Source: Porphyra umbilicalis
Lineage: Eukaryota; Rhodophyta; Bangiophyceae; Bangiales; Bangiaceae
Assembly (NCBI GenBank): GCA_002049455.2
Contig: KV919318.1
Location: 1 to 23,268, forward strand
Length of the DNA stretch: 23,268 bases
Reading direction: 5' to 3'
Position numbers and translations under genes: made by a program. Shown piece after piece: positions 1-8,512 of this stretch. Each line of letters opens with the position of its first letter. Positions within the stretch are counted from its first letter, which is position 1. The notes under the pieces are model-generated. The model was given only the letters and a program-made list of their open reading frames with translations, had not been told where the DNA came from and did no database searches.

Positions 1-479
1 GGATTGGTGAGCAGTTCGCGGGTGCTGCAGAGCGGACTTGTCCAACAGGGCAGTGCACTGAAAAGGGCACCCACGTCGACTGCGGTGGGCTGACGGCGGC
101 GCTCCCCCGTCTCAGACACCCCTCAAAGGGGGTGACTGCTCTGACACTCGATCCTTGGGCACCGACGGGGCGATCCGCAGCCGCCGAAAATCTGGATGTA
201 GCCCCCTCCGCCTTGATCCGCTGCGACACCGTCGAGCCGTCAAGGACAGTCGACAACCTTGTCCGCGGCCGCCCAAACCAGACGTCCCCCTGCCCCGCGC
301 GGCGCCGTCCGGGGCGCAGTCGAGCAGACCCCGCCGTCGCTACCGCTCTGCGGATCACTGCCTCAACGACATCTAGGACGTTGGTTCCTGCTGACCGTTG
401 CTTGTCACCACCGTTTACCTTGTCTCCCCTGCGGTTTGCCGGCCCGGCCGCTGGCGGCCTCCCCCCCCGCCCTCCCGCC
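1..479 (+). promoter_or_regulatory. Upstream region and 5' leader of the PheRS beta gene
   Basis: No separate gene is visible here. The reading frame of the synthetase stays open back to base 132, but that extra sequence (Arg/Pro/Ser-rich) resembles no known synthetase N-terminus, so I treat it as leader and promoter. There is no clear TATA box. The last 60 bases before the start codon are pyrimidine-rich. Confidence 0.4.
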
Positions 480-2378
480 ATGCCGACCGTCTCTGTCGTC
501 CGGGATGCGCTCTTTGAGTCCCTCGGCCGCACCTACACGGACGAGGAATTCGACGAGCTGTGCTTCTCCTATGGCCTCGAGTTGGACGACATCACGACCG
601 AGGCGCCGCCGGCGCTCGGCGGCCGCGCGCGGTCTGGCACGGGCGGGACGGACGCCCCCCCCCCCCCCGACCCCGTCGTCATGTACAAGGTGGAGGTACC
701 CGCCAACCGGTACGACTTGCTGTGCCTGGAGGGGCTCTCCGCCGCCCTCCGCGTCTTTATCGGCGCCGACACGACCGCCCCCGACTACACGCTCGTGCCC
801 GACGTGGGCGGCGGGGCAGAACCGCCGCTGACCCTCACCGTCTCTGCGTCGGCCAACGCCATCCGCCCGTACATTGTCGCCGCGGTGTTGCGCGGCGTCG
901 GCCTCACGCCCGCCCGCTACCGGTCCCTCATCGACACGCAGGATAAGCTACACGCGACGCTCTGCCGCCGCCGCTCCCTCGTGGCCATTGGCACACACGA
1001 CGCGGCGACGGTGCGGGGGCCGCTGCGGTACGGCGCGGAGGACCCGGCCGAGATCCGCTTTGTGCCGCTGGCGGGCGACGCGGAGCTCGACGGCCACGGG
1101 GTGGTGGCGCTCTACGAGCAGGACGCGCAGCTGAAAAAGTACACCCCGCTCCTGGCGGGCGCCCCGGCCTACCCAGTCGTGCGCGACGCGTCGGGGGCGG
1201 TCTTGTCCCTCCCGCCACTGATCAATGGGGACCGCACCAAGGTGACGCTCGACACGACCGACATCCTCATTGAGTGCACGGCGACGGATTTGACCAAGGC
1301 GGGGATGGTGCTCAACACGCTCGTCGCCTGCTACGCCCGCTGGGCGGCCAACCCTTTTACGGTCGAGCCGGTGCGCGTCGAGTACGAGGCCTTCCTGCCG
1401 CCGACAGTCGTTGCGGAGGAGGTGGATGGCGCGTCGACGCGCGTCGGCCACCCACACACGCTCGTCACGCCCGACTTGTCCCGCCCGACCGTGGACGCGT
1501 CGGTGGCGTACATCAACGGGGCGGTCGGGGTGTCGCTGACCGCCGACCGCATCGTCGAGCTGCTCCGCCGCATGCAGGTACCGGCGTCGGCATCGGCGAC
1601 CGACGACGGTGGGGACGCGACCGTCTCGGTGTCGGTCCCCATCAACCGGCCCGACATTATCCACGCGTGCGACGTGATGGAGGACGTGGCGATTGCCTAT
1701 GGCTTTGACGATATCCCCGAACACCCCCTGACGACCGCCACGGTCGCGTCGCAGACGCCCCTCAACCGCCTGTCGGACCTCCTCCGCTCCCAAGCGCTCG
1801 CCACCGCCGGCTTTACCGAAGTCCTCACCTGGGTCACCGTGTCGACGGCGGAAAACACGAGCGACCTGTGCCGCACGACGCCCGCGGACGCGGCGCGGGC
1901 GGTCGTTATTGGCAACCCCAAAACCGCCGAATTCCAACAGTGCCGCACCTCCCTCCTGCCCGGCGTCCTCAAGACGCTCCGTGAAAACCGCAAAGCCGCC
2001 GTCCCGCTGCGGCTGTTTGAGCTCGGCGACGTTGTGCACGTGGCGCCCGACACCGAGACGGGGGCGGTCAATGTGCGGCGGCTGGCCGCCGTCTACGCGG
2101 GCGTGGCGGCGGGCTTTGAAATCATGGCCGGGCTGCTGCAAGAGGTGATGGGCGCCCTCGGCGCGACGCGCGTGGCGGGCGGAGCGGACGCGGGCACGTG
2201 GGACTTGTCCCCAGACACGTGTACGGACGGCGCCTTTTTCGACGGCCGCCGCGCCGACATTGTGTACGGGGGGCGGGTGGTGGGGGTGCTCGGCTGGGTG
2301 CACCCGCAGGTGCTCGCCAACTTTTCCCTCTTCTACCCGTCGTCCGCGTTGGAGTTGGACGTGGAAGCGTTCTTGTGA
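480..2378 (+). CDS. Phenylalanine--tRNA ligase beta subunit, cytosolic eukaryotic/archaeal type
   Basis: This subunit pairs with a catalytic alpha subunit to attach phenylalanine to tRNA(Phe) in the cytosol. From the ATG at 480 the product is 632 aa; eukaryotic relatives are about 590 aa. The start is chosen because the family's typical N-terminus (MPTVSV, then RTYTDEEFDELCF and GLELDDI) begins exactly there. Further family blocks are NRYDLLCLEGL (residues 76-86), the B3/4-type block LINGD...IECTATDLTKA (about 247-274), the B5 block NRPDIIHACDVMEDVAIAYGFDDI-like stretch (389-412), and the catalytic-like domain with KTAEFQQCRTSLLPGVLKTL and LFELGDVV, ending in GWVHPQV...LELDVEAFL. It has no C-terminal anticodon-binding extension of the bacterial type, as expected. 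A Pro run (60-63) coded by a poly-C tract, together with Gly/Ala-rich inserts, explains the extra length. No intron is apparent. The identification is secure. Confidence 0.97.
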   Translation: MPTVSVVRDALFESLGRTYTDEEFDELCFSYGLELDDITTEAPPALGGRARSGTGGTDAPPPPDPVVMYKVEVPANRYDLLCLEGLSAALRVFIGADTTAPDYTLVPDVGGGAEPPLTLTVSASANAIRPYIVAAVLRGVGLTPARYRSLIDTQDKLHATLCRRRSLVAIGTHDAATVRGPLRYGAEDPAEIRFVPLAGDAELDGHGVVALYEQDAQLKKYTPLLAGAPAYPVVRDASGAVLSLPPLINGDRTKVTLDTTDILIECTATDLTKAGMVLNTLVACYARWAANPFTVEPVRVEYEAFLPPTVVAEEVDGASTRVGHPHTLVTPDLSRPTVDASVAYINGAVGVSLTADRIVELLRRMQVPASASATDDGGDATVSVSVPINRPDIIHACDVMEDVAIAYGFDDIPEHPLTTATVASQTPLNRLSDLLRSQALATAGFTEVLTWVTVSTAENTSDLCRTTPADAARAVVIGNPKTAEFQQCRTSLLPGVLKTLRENRKAAVPLRLFELGDVVHVAPDTETGAVNVRRLAAVYAGVAAGFEIMAGLLQEVMGALGATRVAGGADAGTWDLSPDTCTDGAFFDGRRADIVYGGRVVGVLGWVHPQVLANFSLFYPSSALELDVEAFL

Positions 2379-2777
2379 GCGGCCGTGGCATGGGGGGGTC
2401 CACGGGGTGGGGGGGGGAGAGGCAGCGGACGGGGCGGCGGCGGGCGCGGCGGTGGCCGTCAGTGAGCGAGTGGGCGGGGCCGTCGGTCGACCGCCGTGGA
2501 TTGCCATGAGCGGTGGGCGGTGGTGCGGGCGGGGACCCCTGTGGGGGCTCGAGCGCAAACGTGTACGCCATGGAGAGGTTGCAAGCAGACCAGTCACCCC
2601 AGAGACGCCCGCGTGGTGGGAGACGTGCCGACCGCCTGTGGCCCCTGGCGCGCGCACCACGACGGCGGCGCGCGCTCGAGGGGCGTGATGTGACAAAATC
2701 AACTCTTGACGTCCGCTGCGTCGTGACGGCGGCGGCGTGTGCGTCAATGGCGCCCCCACGCTGCCCTGTGCAAGGTC
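2379..2777. other. Tail-to-tail intergenic region
   Basis: Spacer of about 400 bp between the stop of the synthetase (+) and the stop of the ferredoxin (-). It is G-rich on the + strand next to the synthetase. No conserved ORF, RNA gene or obvious terminator was seen; it presumably holds both 3' untranslated regions. Confidence 0.5.
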
Positions 2778-3768
2778 CTATGCTCTCCCGCGGTTTTCCC
2801 CTTGTTCCGTTGATAGCGGGCGCCCACCCCCAGGTCCGCGCACCGCCACGCTCCCAAGCCTCTCCCACGAGAAGCCCCCCCCCCCCCCCCCCCCCCCGGA
2901 CGCCACCTCAATCCTCGTCGGGCCCGAGCACCCCCCCCACTCGACCCCCCCCTGCTCAAAGGTGTCCCCAAACTGCTTGACGTACACCTCGTCCTCCTCC
3001 TGCAGCACGCACGTAATGTCCGAGCGGGGCTTGGACACACACAGCAGCGCGTAGCCGACCTCCCGCATCTGCCGCAGCAGCCCGAGGGCCTCCCGCTGGT
3101 CCACCTCCCCCGACGTGACCCTGACCGCGCACGTCGTGCAGCAGCCGTGGCGGCAAGACGACGGCAGCCGCCCGCCCGACGCCTCCTCCATGGCGTGCCA
3201 GATGTACCGGTCTTCGGGGACGGCGAGGGTTTGGACGACCGCGCCGGCGCCGTCGAGGACGGTCACCGTGTGGGTGGGGGCGTCGGGGGACTGTTGGGTT
3301 GCAGACGGAGCAGTGGCGAGTGCGTCGGGGAGGGTGGGCGAGCGCCAGCAGAAGACACACAAAAACCCAGGGTGGAAAGGCCAGCACGGTGGCGGCAGGG
3401 GCTCGCCGCAGCGGGAGGCATGGACAGGTCAGTTACAGCTCTGCGCATTTGAAAAAAGAGTGAGCCACGCAAAAAAGGACCTCGTGCCGGAACTCCTGGC
3501 ACAAACGGGAAACTGCCACCACGTCGGGTTCGCCACCTACAGCTGAGGGGCACCACGGTGGCGACCGGACCAGCAGACGCGCACCGAAACGTACCCCCGG
3601 CAAGGAACCATCCAGGGCGGCCACGACAGGTGGCCGCCGGGTCACGCGTGTTGGCCGGCGGCGGCAGAGCGCATGGCCGCGACGGGCAGCGGTGGAAGCG
3701 ACAGAGGCTGGCGCGGCGACAAAGGCCGGCCTATCAGCGGCGGCGGCAGCCCTTGGCGATGGGATCAT
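2778..3768 (-). CDS. FdC2-type [2Fe-2S] ferredoxin, plastid-targeted; two exons
   Basis: Electron carrier of the plant/cyanobacterial ferredoxin fold, closest by recall to the FdC2 subfamily. Exon 2 (3290-2778) carries the cluster motif CRHGCCTTC (C-x4-C-x2-C) and, after 29 residues, the fourth cysteine in YALLC. The FdC2-like ending DEVYVKQFGDTFEQGGVEWGG replaces the usual ferredoxin C-terminus. Exon 1 (3768-3595, 58 codons) starts MIPSPRAAAA and is rich in Ala, Arg, Ser and Pro with few acidic residues, like a plastid transit peptide. A GT donor (GGGGTACGT) and an AACAG acceptor join the two in phase 0, giving about 228 aa. An in-frame ATG at 3855 could add 29 residues. The tail beyond GGVEWGG crosses a 23-base homopolymer and is uncertain. 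The gene is divergent from the SR gene. The family is secure; the splice structure is inferred. Confidence 0.85.
2875..2897. repeat. Uninterrupted C23 homopolymer inside the ferredoxin tail
   Basis: Twenty-three consecutive C on the + strand are read as a Gly run in the last third of the ferredoxin ORF. Any length change alters the C-terminal frame, so residues after the run should not be trusted. Confidence 0.9.
3291..3594 (-). other. Predicted spliceosomal intron in the ferredoxin gene
   Basis: On the minus strand the donor GTACGT follows exon 1 at 3594, and the acceptor AACAG ends at 3291. Both borders fall between codons (phase 0). A branch-like TAACTGAC and a long pyrimidine-rich stretch precede the acceptor, with no AG in the last 100 or so bases before it. 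Without splicing, exon 1 runs into a stop at 3433 and the ferredoxin ORF lacks a convincing targeting peptide. Size is 304 bp. It is predicted from sequence alone. Confidence 0.7.
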
Positions 3769-4428
3769 GGTCGGGGAAGACGATACTCCGACCGTTTCAG
3801 CTCGGCCAAGAAGGTAGGCAAGTGGGGAACGAGGTCTGGGCGGGTAGAAAGGCAAGCAGGGAGCCGTAGCGCAGAGGAGAGAGGGGCGAGAGACAAGCTG
3901 TTGTCACCACGTGGTCCCACGCGGAGGGCGGTGCCAAACCACGCGGATCTCGATCAAGTCAAGACCACCGGGTTGTGCGTGGAGTCGTTGCTCACGGGTC
4001 AACTCCCGATCAAATGTGCACTTTTTTGGCCCGGATAGCAAACAACACAGTAAGTCTATGATACCCGAATCTACATTTTACCGTCAGCCGTCCCCACTTG
4101 GCAGGGCCGCAGCACGAAAACCGCGCCGGGGGCTGCCCAGGGAGGGTCCAGGCTGTGGTGTGCAGCGCAGCGCACTGCCCCACGTCGCCCGTGGAGGTTT
4201 TCGGCGGCCCGTGTGCCGCTCGTGCCGCGCGCGCGGCTGTGCGTCGTCAGCACACACACCAGCGCACGACCGGCGTCACAACCGTCTCCGTTGCACGACC
4301 GGCGCGACAACCGTCCCCGTTGCGGTCGCAACCCGCACTTGCCAACGTTCGCTCCCTTGCTCCATCCCTACGGGTCGACAGTGCACACTTACGGCGGGGC
4401 GCGTGGCCGCCACCTCCCACTGCCCACC
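3769..4428. promoter_or_regulatory. Divergent promoter region between ferredoxin and SR genes
   Basis: The two genes point away from each other. A short AT-rich valley at about 4005-4082, with TTTTTTGG, AAACAACACAG and TACATTTTACC, stands out from GC-rich flanks and is the likely core promoter region. GTAAGT at 4050 and a pyrimidine-rich CGACAG ending at 4381 could border a 5'-UTR intron of the SR gene. No protein in the region is credible. Confidence 0.45.
4264..4321 (+). repeat. Two tandem copies of a 29-bp unit in the SR leader
   Basis: Units 4264-4292 and 4293-4321 both begin GCACGACCGGCG and end CCGTT, with only a few differences between them. They lie about 110-165 bp before the SR start codon, in the leader or in a possible leader intron. 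Function is unknown. Confidence 0.8.
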
Positions 4429-5745
4429 ATGGTGTCCGAGTCGCGTGCCATCTTCATTGGCAACTTTGAGTATGAGGCCAAGCCGTACTCGATTGAGGAG
4501 CTGTTTGAGAAACATGGCCGGCTGGTGCGATTGGACATGAAGCACGGTTTTGCGTTTGTGTTTATGGCCAATGACCGGGAGGGGCAGATGGCTATTGACG
4601 CACTCGACGGGTTGGAGTTTGGTCACCGCACCGTGCGGCGGCTCAAGGTCGAGTGGGCCCGCGGTGACGGGGCGGTCAAGCGCCGGGAGGACGAGCGGCG
4701 GCAACTGGCGCGATCGGTGCCGTCGACCACACTTTTTGTCGTTAACTTTGACCCCTTCGAGACGCGCTCCCGGGACCTCGAGCGCCATTTTGAGCCGTAC
4801 GGCCGCATCATCCGGTTGGACAAGAAGCAAGGCCACAACTACGCGTTTGTCCAGTACGAGACGATTGAAAACGCCAAGCGGGCGGTCGCCGAGTGCGACA
4901 AGTCGCGCCTGATGGGCCACGTCATCACGGTCGAGTACACGGCGCAGGTGCGGTCGCGGGACTCGCAGATGGCACGCGGTGGGCCGGCCGGCCCCGACCG
5001 CTTTGGCGGCTCCGACCGTGGGGGCCGCGGCGGCGGCTATGGCGGCGGCGGCGCTGGCTATGGCGGCGGTGGCCCCGGCTATGGCGGCGGCGATCGGCGT
5101 GGCGGCTATGGCGGCGATCGGGGCGGGTATGGAGGCGATCGCGGCGGCTATGGCGGTGACCGTGGCGGCGGTGGCTATGGCTATGGTGGCGGCGGTGGCG
5201 ACCGCGGGCGGCGCTCGCCGAGCCCCTATGGCGGCCGCTACTCGGGCGTGCGGCGCCGTGGCAGCCCCGTGTATGGTGCCGGCCGCCGCAGCAGCCCCCC
5301 GTATGAGATGCGGCGGGAGCGCAGCCGGGAGCGGTCGCCCAAGCGCACCCGCCGGGATTATGGGGACCGCGCCGGGAGCCCGCCGCTGGCGGCGGCGGAT
5401 CGGGGCGGCGACGAGCCGCCGGCGGCCGCCCATGTCGACGACCGCCGGTCGGGCGGCGCCGGGTATGACCGCGAGCGGAGCCCGCTGGGCGCCCGCCGCA
5501 GCCCCGTGGGGGACGGCCGCGCCGGGCGGTCGCCGCGCAGCCCGGGTCGGTATGGCGGCGGGGACGTCAAGCGGGAGCTCTCGCGGAGCCCGGGTCGGAG
5601 CCCGCTGCGGGGGTCGACGCGGAGCCCGGCGCGTAGTCCGGGGCGGAGCCCCGCGCGGAGCCCAGGGCGGAGCCCCGCGCGGAGCCCGGCAGGCAACGGG
5701 CTGCGTGGCCGCGAGCCGAGCTTGTCCCCGCCGCGTGGCCCGTGA
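4429..5745 (+). CDS. SR splicing factor, RS subfamily (RS31/RS40-like), two RRMs plus RGG and RS/SP regions
   Basis: Nuclear RNA-binding protein acting in constitutive and alternative pre-mRNA splicing. The start ATG at 4429 sits in a strong ACCATGG context, giving 438 aa. RRM1 carries IFIGNFEYEAKP (RNP2, about residues 8-19) and HGFAFVFM (RNP1, 39-46), with FGHRTVRRLKVEWARG closing the domain as in plant RS31/RS40. RRM2 has LFVVNFD (102-108), DLERHFEPYG and HNYAFVQY (136-143), and ends MGHVITVEY. A GGYGGDRGGYGGD-type arginine/glycine/tyrosine region follows (about 184-262), then a C-terminus of RSP, GRSP and ARSP repeats (about 265-438) expected to be phosphorylated. Plant RS proteins lack such a large RGG block between RRM2 and the RS tail. 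There is no zinc knuckle. The coding sequence is intronless. The upstream in-frame ATG at 4213 is rejected because the N-terminus of the family matches from 4429. Confidence 0.95.
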   Translation: MVSESRAIFIGNFEYEAKPYSIEELFEKHGRLVRLDMKHGFAFVFMANDREGQMAIDALDGLEFGHRTVRRLKVEWARGDGAVKRREDERRQLARSVPSTTLFVVNFDPFETRSRDLERHFEPYGRIIRLDKKQGHNYAFVQYETIENAKRAVAECDKSRLMGHVITVEYTAQVRSRDSQMARGGPAGPDRFGGSDRGGRGGGYGGGGAGYGGGGPGYGGGDRRGGYGGDRGGYGGDRGGYGGDRGGGGYGYGGGGGDRGRRSPSPYGGRYSGVRRRGSPVYGAGRRSSPPYEMRRERSRERSPKRTRRDYGDRAGSPPLAAADRGGDEPPAAAHVDDRRSGGAGYDRERSPLGARRSPVGDGRAGRSPRSPGRYGGGDVKRELSRSPGRSPLRGSTRSPARSPGRSPARSPGRSPARSPAGNGLRGREPSLSPPRGP

Positions 5746-7644
5746 AGTGGTGCGTCGTGAGGTGTACGTGTCGGAGCCAGCTCGGGCTGTATCCTTTTCG
5801 GTGAGCTGTTGCGCTTGTTTAGTACCGTGTTTGTTGCTGTGACTTGGTGGCACACGCATGGATGTGGATCGCGCCTGCGTTTGTCCGGGGTCGCTCTGTT
5901 TTTTTTGTCTCTTGTTTGTGGGAGCCCGGCCCAGGCCTGTATTTTTTGTGGTGTGCCTGTGTTGTGTCTGCGTTTGGCTGCTATTTGTGGTCGGCTGTGT
6001 GCAGTGTTGCGGCGTCGCTGGCGACGCTGTCGGCCGCGGTCTTCCTCCTGCCCTACTTCGTGTCTTCGGCTCTGTGGGCGCTGTCCTCTTCCGGGCCGTC
6101 CGTCCCTGGTCGCTGTTTAGCTGATGTCTTCTCCGCGTGTTTGCCACCCGCCTAGACGCTTCTGTGCGTCCCGGCGCCGCCATTGCTTGTGCACCGTCTC
6201 TTGGTGGTTGCCGTCGTCTTCCTGTGTCCTCTTACGATTTTTTAGGTCAACGTCTTCATCGCCCGGCTACCTGCCTCCGCGCACCTGCCTGCCACACCCT
6301 CGTGGCTTGCCCAGCTCTCTCCAGACATCCTTGGCAACAGGCTTCCCCCCCCACCGCGCGGTGTCCTCCCCCGACCTGCTCCCTGTCGGACATCCCGTCC
6401 CGCATGGTGCCGCACCAGCGTCGCCTGTCTTCGTCCTGTGCGTCCCCGCCTCGCCGACACCTCCCCAGCGACCGGCCGTCCGCTCCCTCGGTTTCTTCCA
6501 CGCCTTCATCCCCGCCGCCCATACCGACCCGCACTCGCTTCATCCTCGACAGTCGTCCACGTCGTTCAGCTCAGGTTTTTGGTTCGTCGTTGTCGACCTC
6601 GTACGGTAGGCGTCATCGTCGTTCGCCGAAGTGGATGGACTCCTCGCACGAGTGGCTCCTTGCGTTCACTTGTGTGGGCACTGCACGAACAGTCGTTGGT
6701 GGCGTACTCTCCTCTCTTATCGGCTGCGTGATCTGGTTGACTGCCTTTTGGTCCGCTGCACTGCGTTCCCCGCCATTGGTGATGATTGCTTGCAGTGTGC
6801 CCTATGCTATGGGATTGTTTGTGGTATCGGGTGACGCTGCGAGAATGCGGTGTGATGCGTGTCATTATTTCTGCTAACTCTGGTCTCGTCGCGTTTCCTC
6901 TCGCTGGCTGCCGTGCTCATCTTGGTTTCAACCTCGTCGTCCTTTTCACGCACTCGCTGCGCTGTCGTTCCGGTTGCTCATTTTATATTGCATGTGGAGG
7001 TATGAACGGCGCATACTGAGGATGCCTTTCCCTTTGGTGACCCATTGTAGGCGCGTGCATGGCATGGGACACTAGAACTCTATAAAAGGACTCACATTTT
7101 GCAGGCTCTTGGGATCGCTGTCAGACTTCCCGGTCGGAGCACTGGGGGCACGCACACAAGGACGCCTTGACCGTGCTGCCGGCGCAAGAGAGAATGGGTG
7201 AGCCCCAGAAGGGCGAACGTGGAACTGTATGAACGCCGTACCGAGACAGAGCACCTAATATCCCACACGCACGCAAGGCACATCCACCTTCCACCACCGT
7301 CACGCAACGAGCGAGCGCCGTATCCGCTGCCCGTCCGTCCCAGCCGCCCTCGCTGCGACAGCCATGATCATTCGCGCACCAGCCACCATTGGCGCTACGG
7401 CCAGCACCTCCGTAGCGGCCACCGTCTCCTCCACAACGGGAACCGACACCCACCGCGCGGGCGTCGCAGCCCACCACCCACCCGCAACGTCCCAAGCAGC
7501 AACACAACGCGCGCAGCCACCACAACCGCACCGACAGCAGCGGCAGCTGCACCCGCAGCGGCGGGGCAGGACCGCGGTGCAGCACCCACGCCCACGATCC
7601 TCAGTCCCCACCCCCACCCCCGTCCCACACAAGGCCTGCGACGC
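5746..7644. other. Long convergent 3' region of the SR and eL36 genes
   Basis: No convincing coding sequence in 1.9 kb. From 5746 to about 7030 the + strand is T/G- and T/C-rich; from about 7180 to 7640 it is C/A-rich, so it is G/T-rich on the minus strand. Each half therefore shows the same composition downstream of its own gene, which fits two converging 3' untranslated or read-through regions. Small ORFs here are low-complexity Cys/Val/Ser-rich translations of these biased strands. A TATA-like site lies at 7081. Confidence 0.5.
7081..7088 (+). promoter_or_regulatory. TATAAAAG, isolated TATA-like box
   Basis: A perfect TATAAAAG lies where the two converging 3' regions meet, not upstream of any recognised gene. 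It could drive a noncoding or antisense transcript towards eL36, or be chance in a locally AT-richer spot. Confidence 0.25.
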
Positions 7645-7941
7645 CTAGTTGCGCTTGGAGCGGAGCGCCTCGGACAGCTCCTCGCGCTTGCGCTTCGCGC
7701 GGAGGTGAGTGCCGAGGCGCTTCTTGACAAACTTCAATGTCCGCTTGTCCTTGCCAATCCGCAGCAGCTCCAGAGCGCGCTTTTCATACGGCGAGAAGCC
7801 AACAACCTCCCGGATGAGGGTGCGCACAAAGCTCACCCGCTTGCCGAGAGTGCCCTTGCGATGCGACGGCTTGGACTTGGCCGGCCGCTTGGTGACGATG
7901 TGCCCCTTGTTCAGGCCCACAGCAATCCCTGACTTGGTCAT
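7645..7941 (-). CDS. RPL36: 60S ribosomal protein eL36
   Basis: Structural protein of the large cytosolic ribosomal subunit. The product is 98 aa from an ATG at 7941 in a CACCATGA context. It begins [18 protein letters not shown], followed by [12 protein letters not shown], then [25 protein letters not shown] and a basic C-terminal helix ending [16 protein letters not shown]. This covers the whole eL36 family; plant and animal versions are about 105-112 aa and differ mainly by a longer basic tail. The frame stays open 36 codons further upstream to 8049, but that stretch is Pro/Arg-rich and not part of the family. No intron interrupts the coding sequence. It converges with the SR gene. Confidence 0.96.
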   Translation of the reverse strand: MTKSGIAVGLNKGHIVTKRPAKSKPSHRKGTLGKRVSFVRTLIREVVGFSPYEKRALELLRIGKDKRTLKFVKKRLGTHLRAKRKREELSEALRSKRN

Positions 7942-8140
7942 GGTGGGCGACAGCAGAGGAGGCACGTAGCGGTGCCGGGCAACGCGGGTTTGGGGGGGGG
8001 GGAGGAGGGAAGGGGATGATGGGCGCCGACAGAGGGCTGTGCGCTGCAACGATGGGCACGTCCACGGTCGAGACCGGCTCGTCGATGGCCGCGGTCAGCG
8101 AGCCGGCCGGATAGTTTTGAATGTCACAAAGTAGCACGAG
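7942..8140 (-). promoter_or_regulatory. Leader and proximal promoter of eL36 with a pyrimidine tract
   Basis: On the minus strand, about 50-75 bases before the start codon lies an almost pure pyrimidine stretch (CCCCTTCCCTCCTCC followed by a C run, 8015-7990). In animals and plants, ribosomal protein mRNAs often carry oligopyrimidine leaders that link translation to growth. Whether the transcript starts here is unknown. Confidence 0.3.
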
Positions 8141-8212
8141 TCACTTTCAAGAAGCAAAAGTGGGATCACAGTGGACAGGTGGCGCAACGGCGCATCGGGC
8201 ATGATCAAGTAC

Positions 8213-8339
8213 GATATTGTCGTTCCGCCAAAAAGTGGAGAGTCCAGGCCTGTCAAAGAGGCGCCTTTGTGCGTTTGATTGGCCCAAACGTCGATCCGCC
8301 TGTCTGGGACAGTCCAGCTTTTGGCGCAACGACCATAGC
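8213..8339. repeat. Imperfect fold-back repeat, 33-bp arms
   Basis: Arm 8213-8245 matches the reverse complement of 8307-8339 at 26 of 33 positions, sharing GTCGTT-CGCCAAAA. The 61-bp loop has no recognisable content. It looks like a small decayed inverted-repeat element (MITE-like). Confidence 0.6.
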
Positions 8340-8512
8340 ATGCTTGCCAGCATGCAAGTTCTGAATTTACAAGAAATGTCCACGGACGGGGATCCACATG
8401 ACAGTACTTGGTAGATCGCCCCTCCACCGTTGACGAGCAAAATGACGCGTCAAGCGCCCCGCGGCACGCGCCGTTGCCCGCCGCGTCTGCAGACAGCCGC
8501 CGCTCCTGCCGC

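Noticed and set aside
948..2759. 603-codon ORF on the minus strand opposite PheRS
   Set aside because: Antisense shadow of a GC-rich gene. It is His/Arg/Gly-rich with no family resemblance, while the + strand encodes a clear synthetase.
4276..6183. 635-codon ORF on the minus strand opposite the SR gene
   Set aside because: Mirror of the Gly/Arg/Ser repeats; a low-complexity Ala/Pro/Arg product with no recognisable domain.
6137..6877. 246-codon ORF downstream of the SR gene
   Set aside because: Unstructured Ser/Pro/Arg/Cys mixture in a pyrimidine-biased strand. No conserved motif or supportive start context; best seen as 3' region.
7198..7932. 244-codon + strand ORF across eL36
   Set aside because: Its second half is antisense to eL36 and its first half is Thr/Pro/Ala low complexity in the C/A-biased 3' region.
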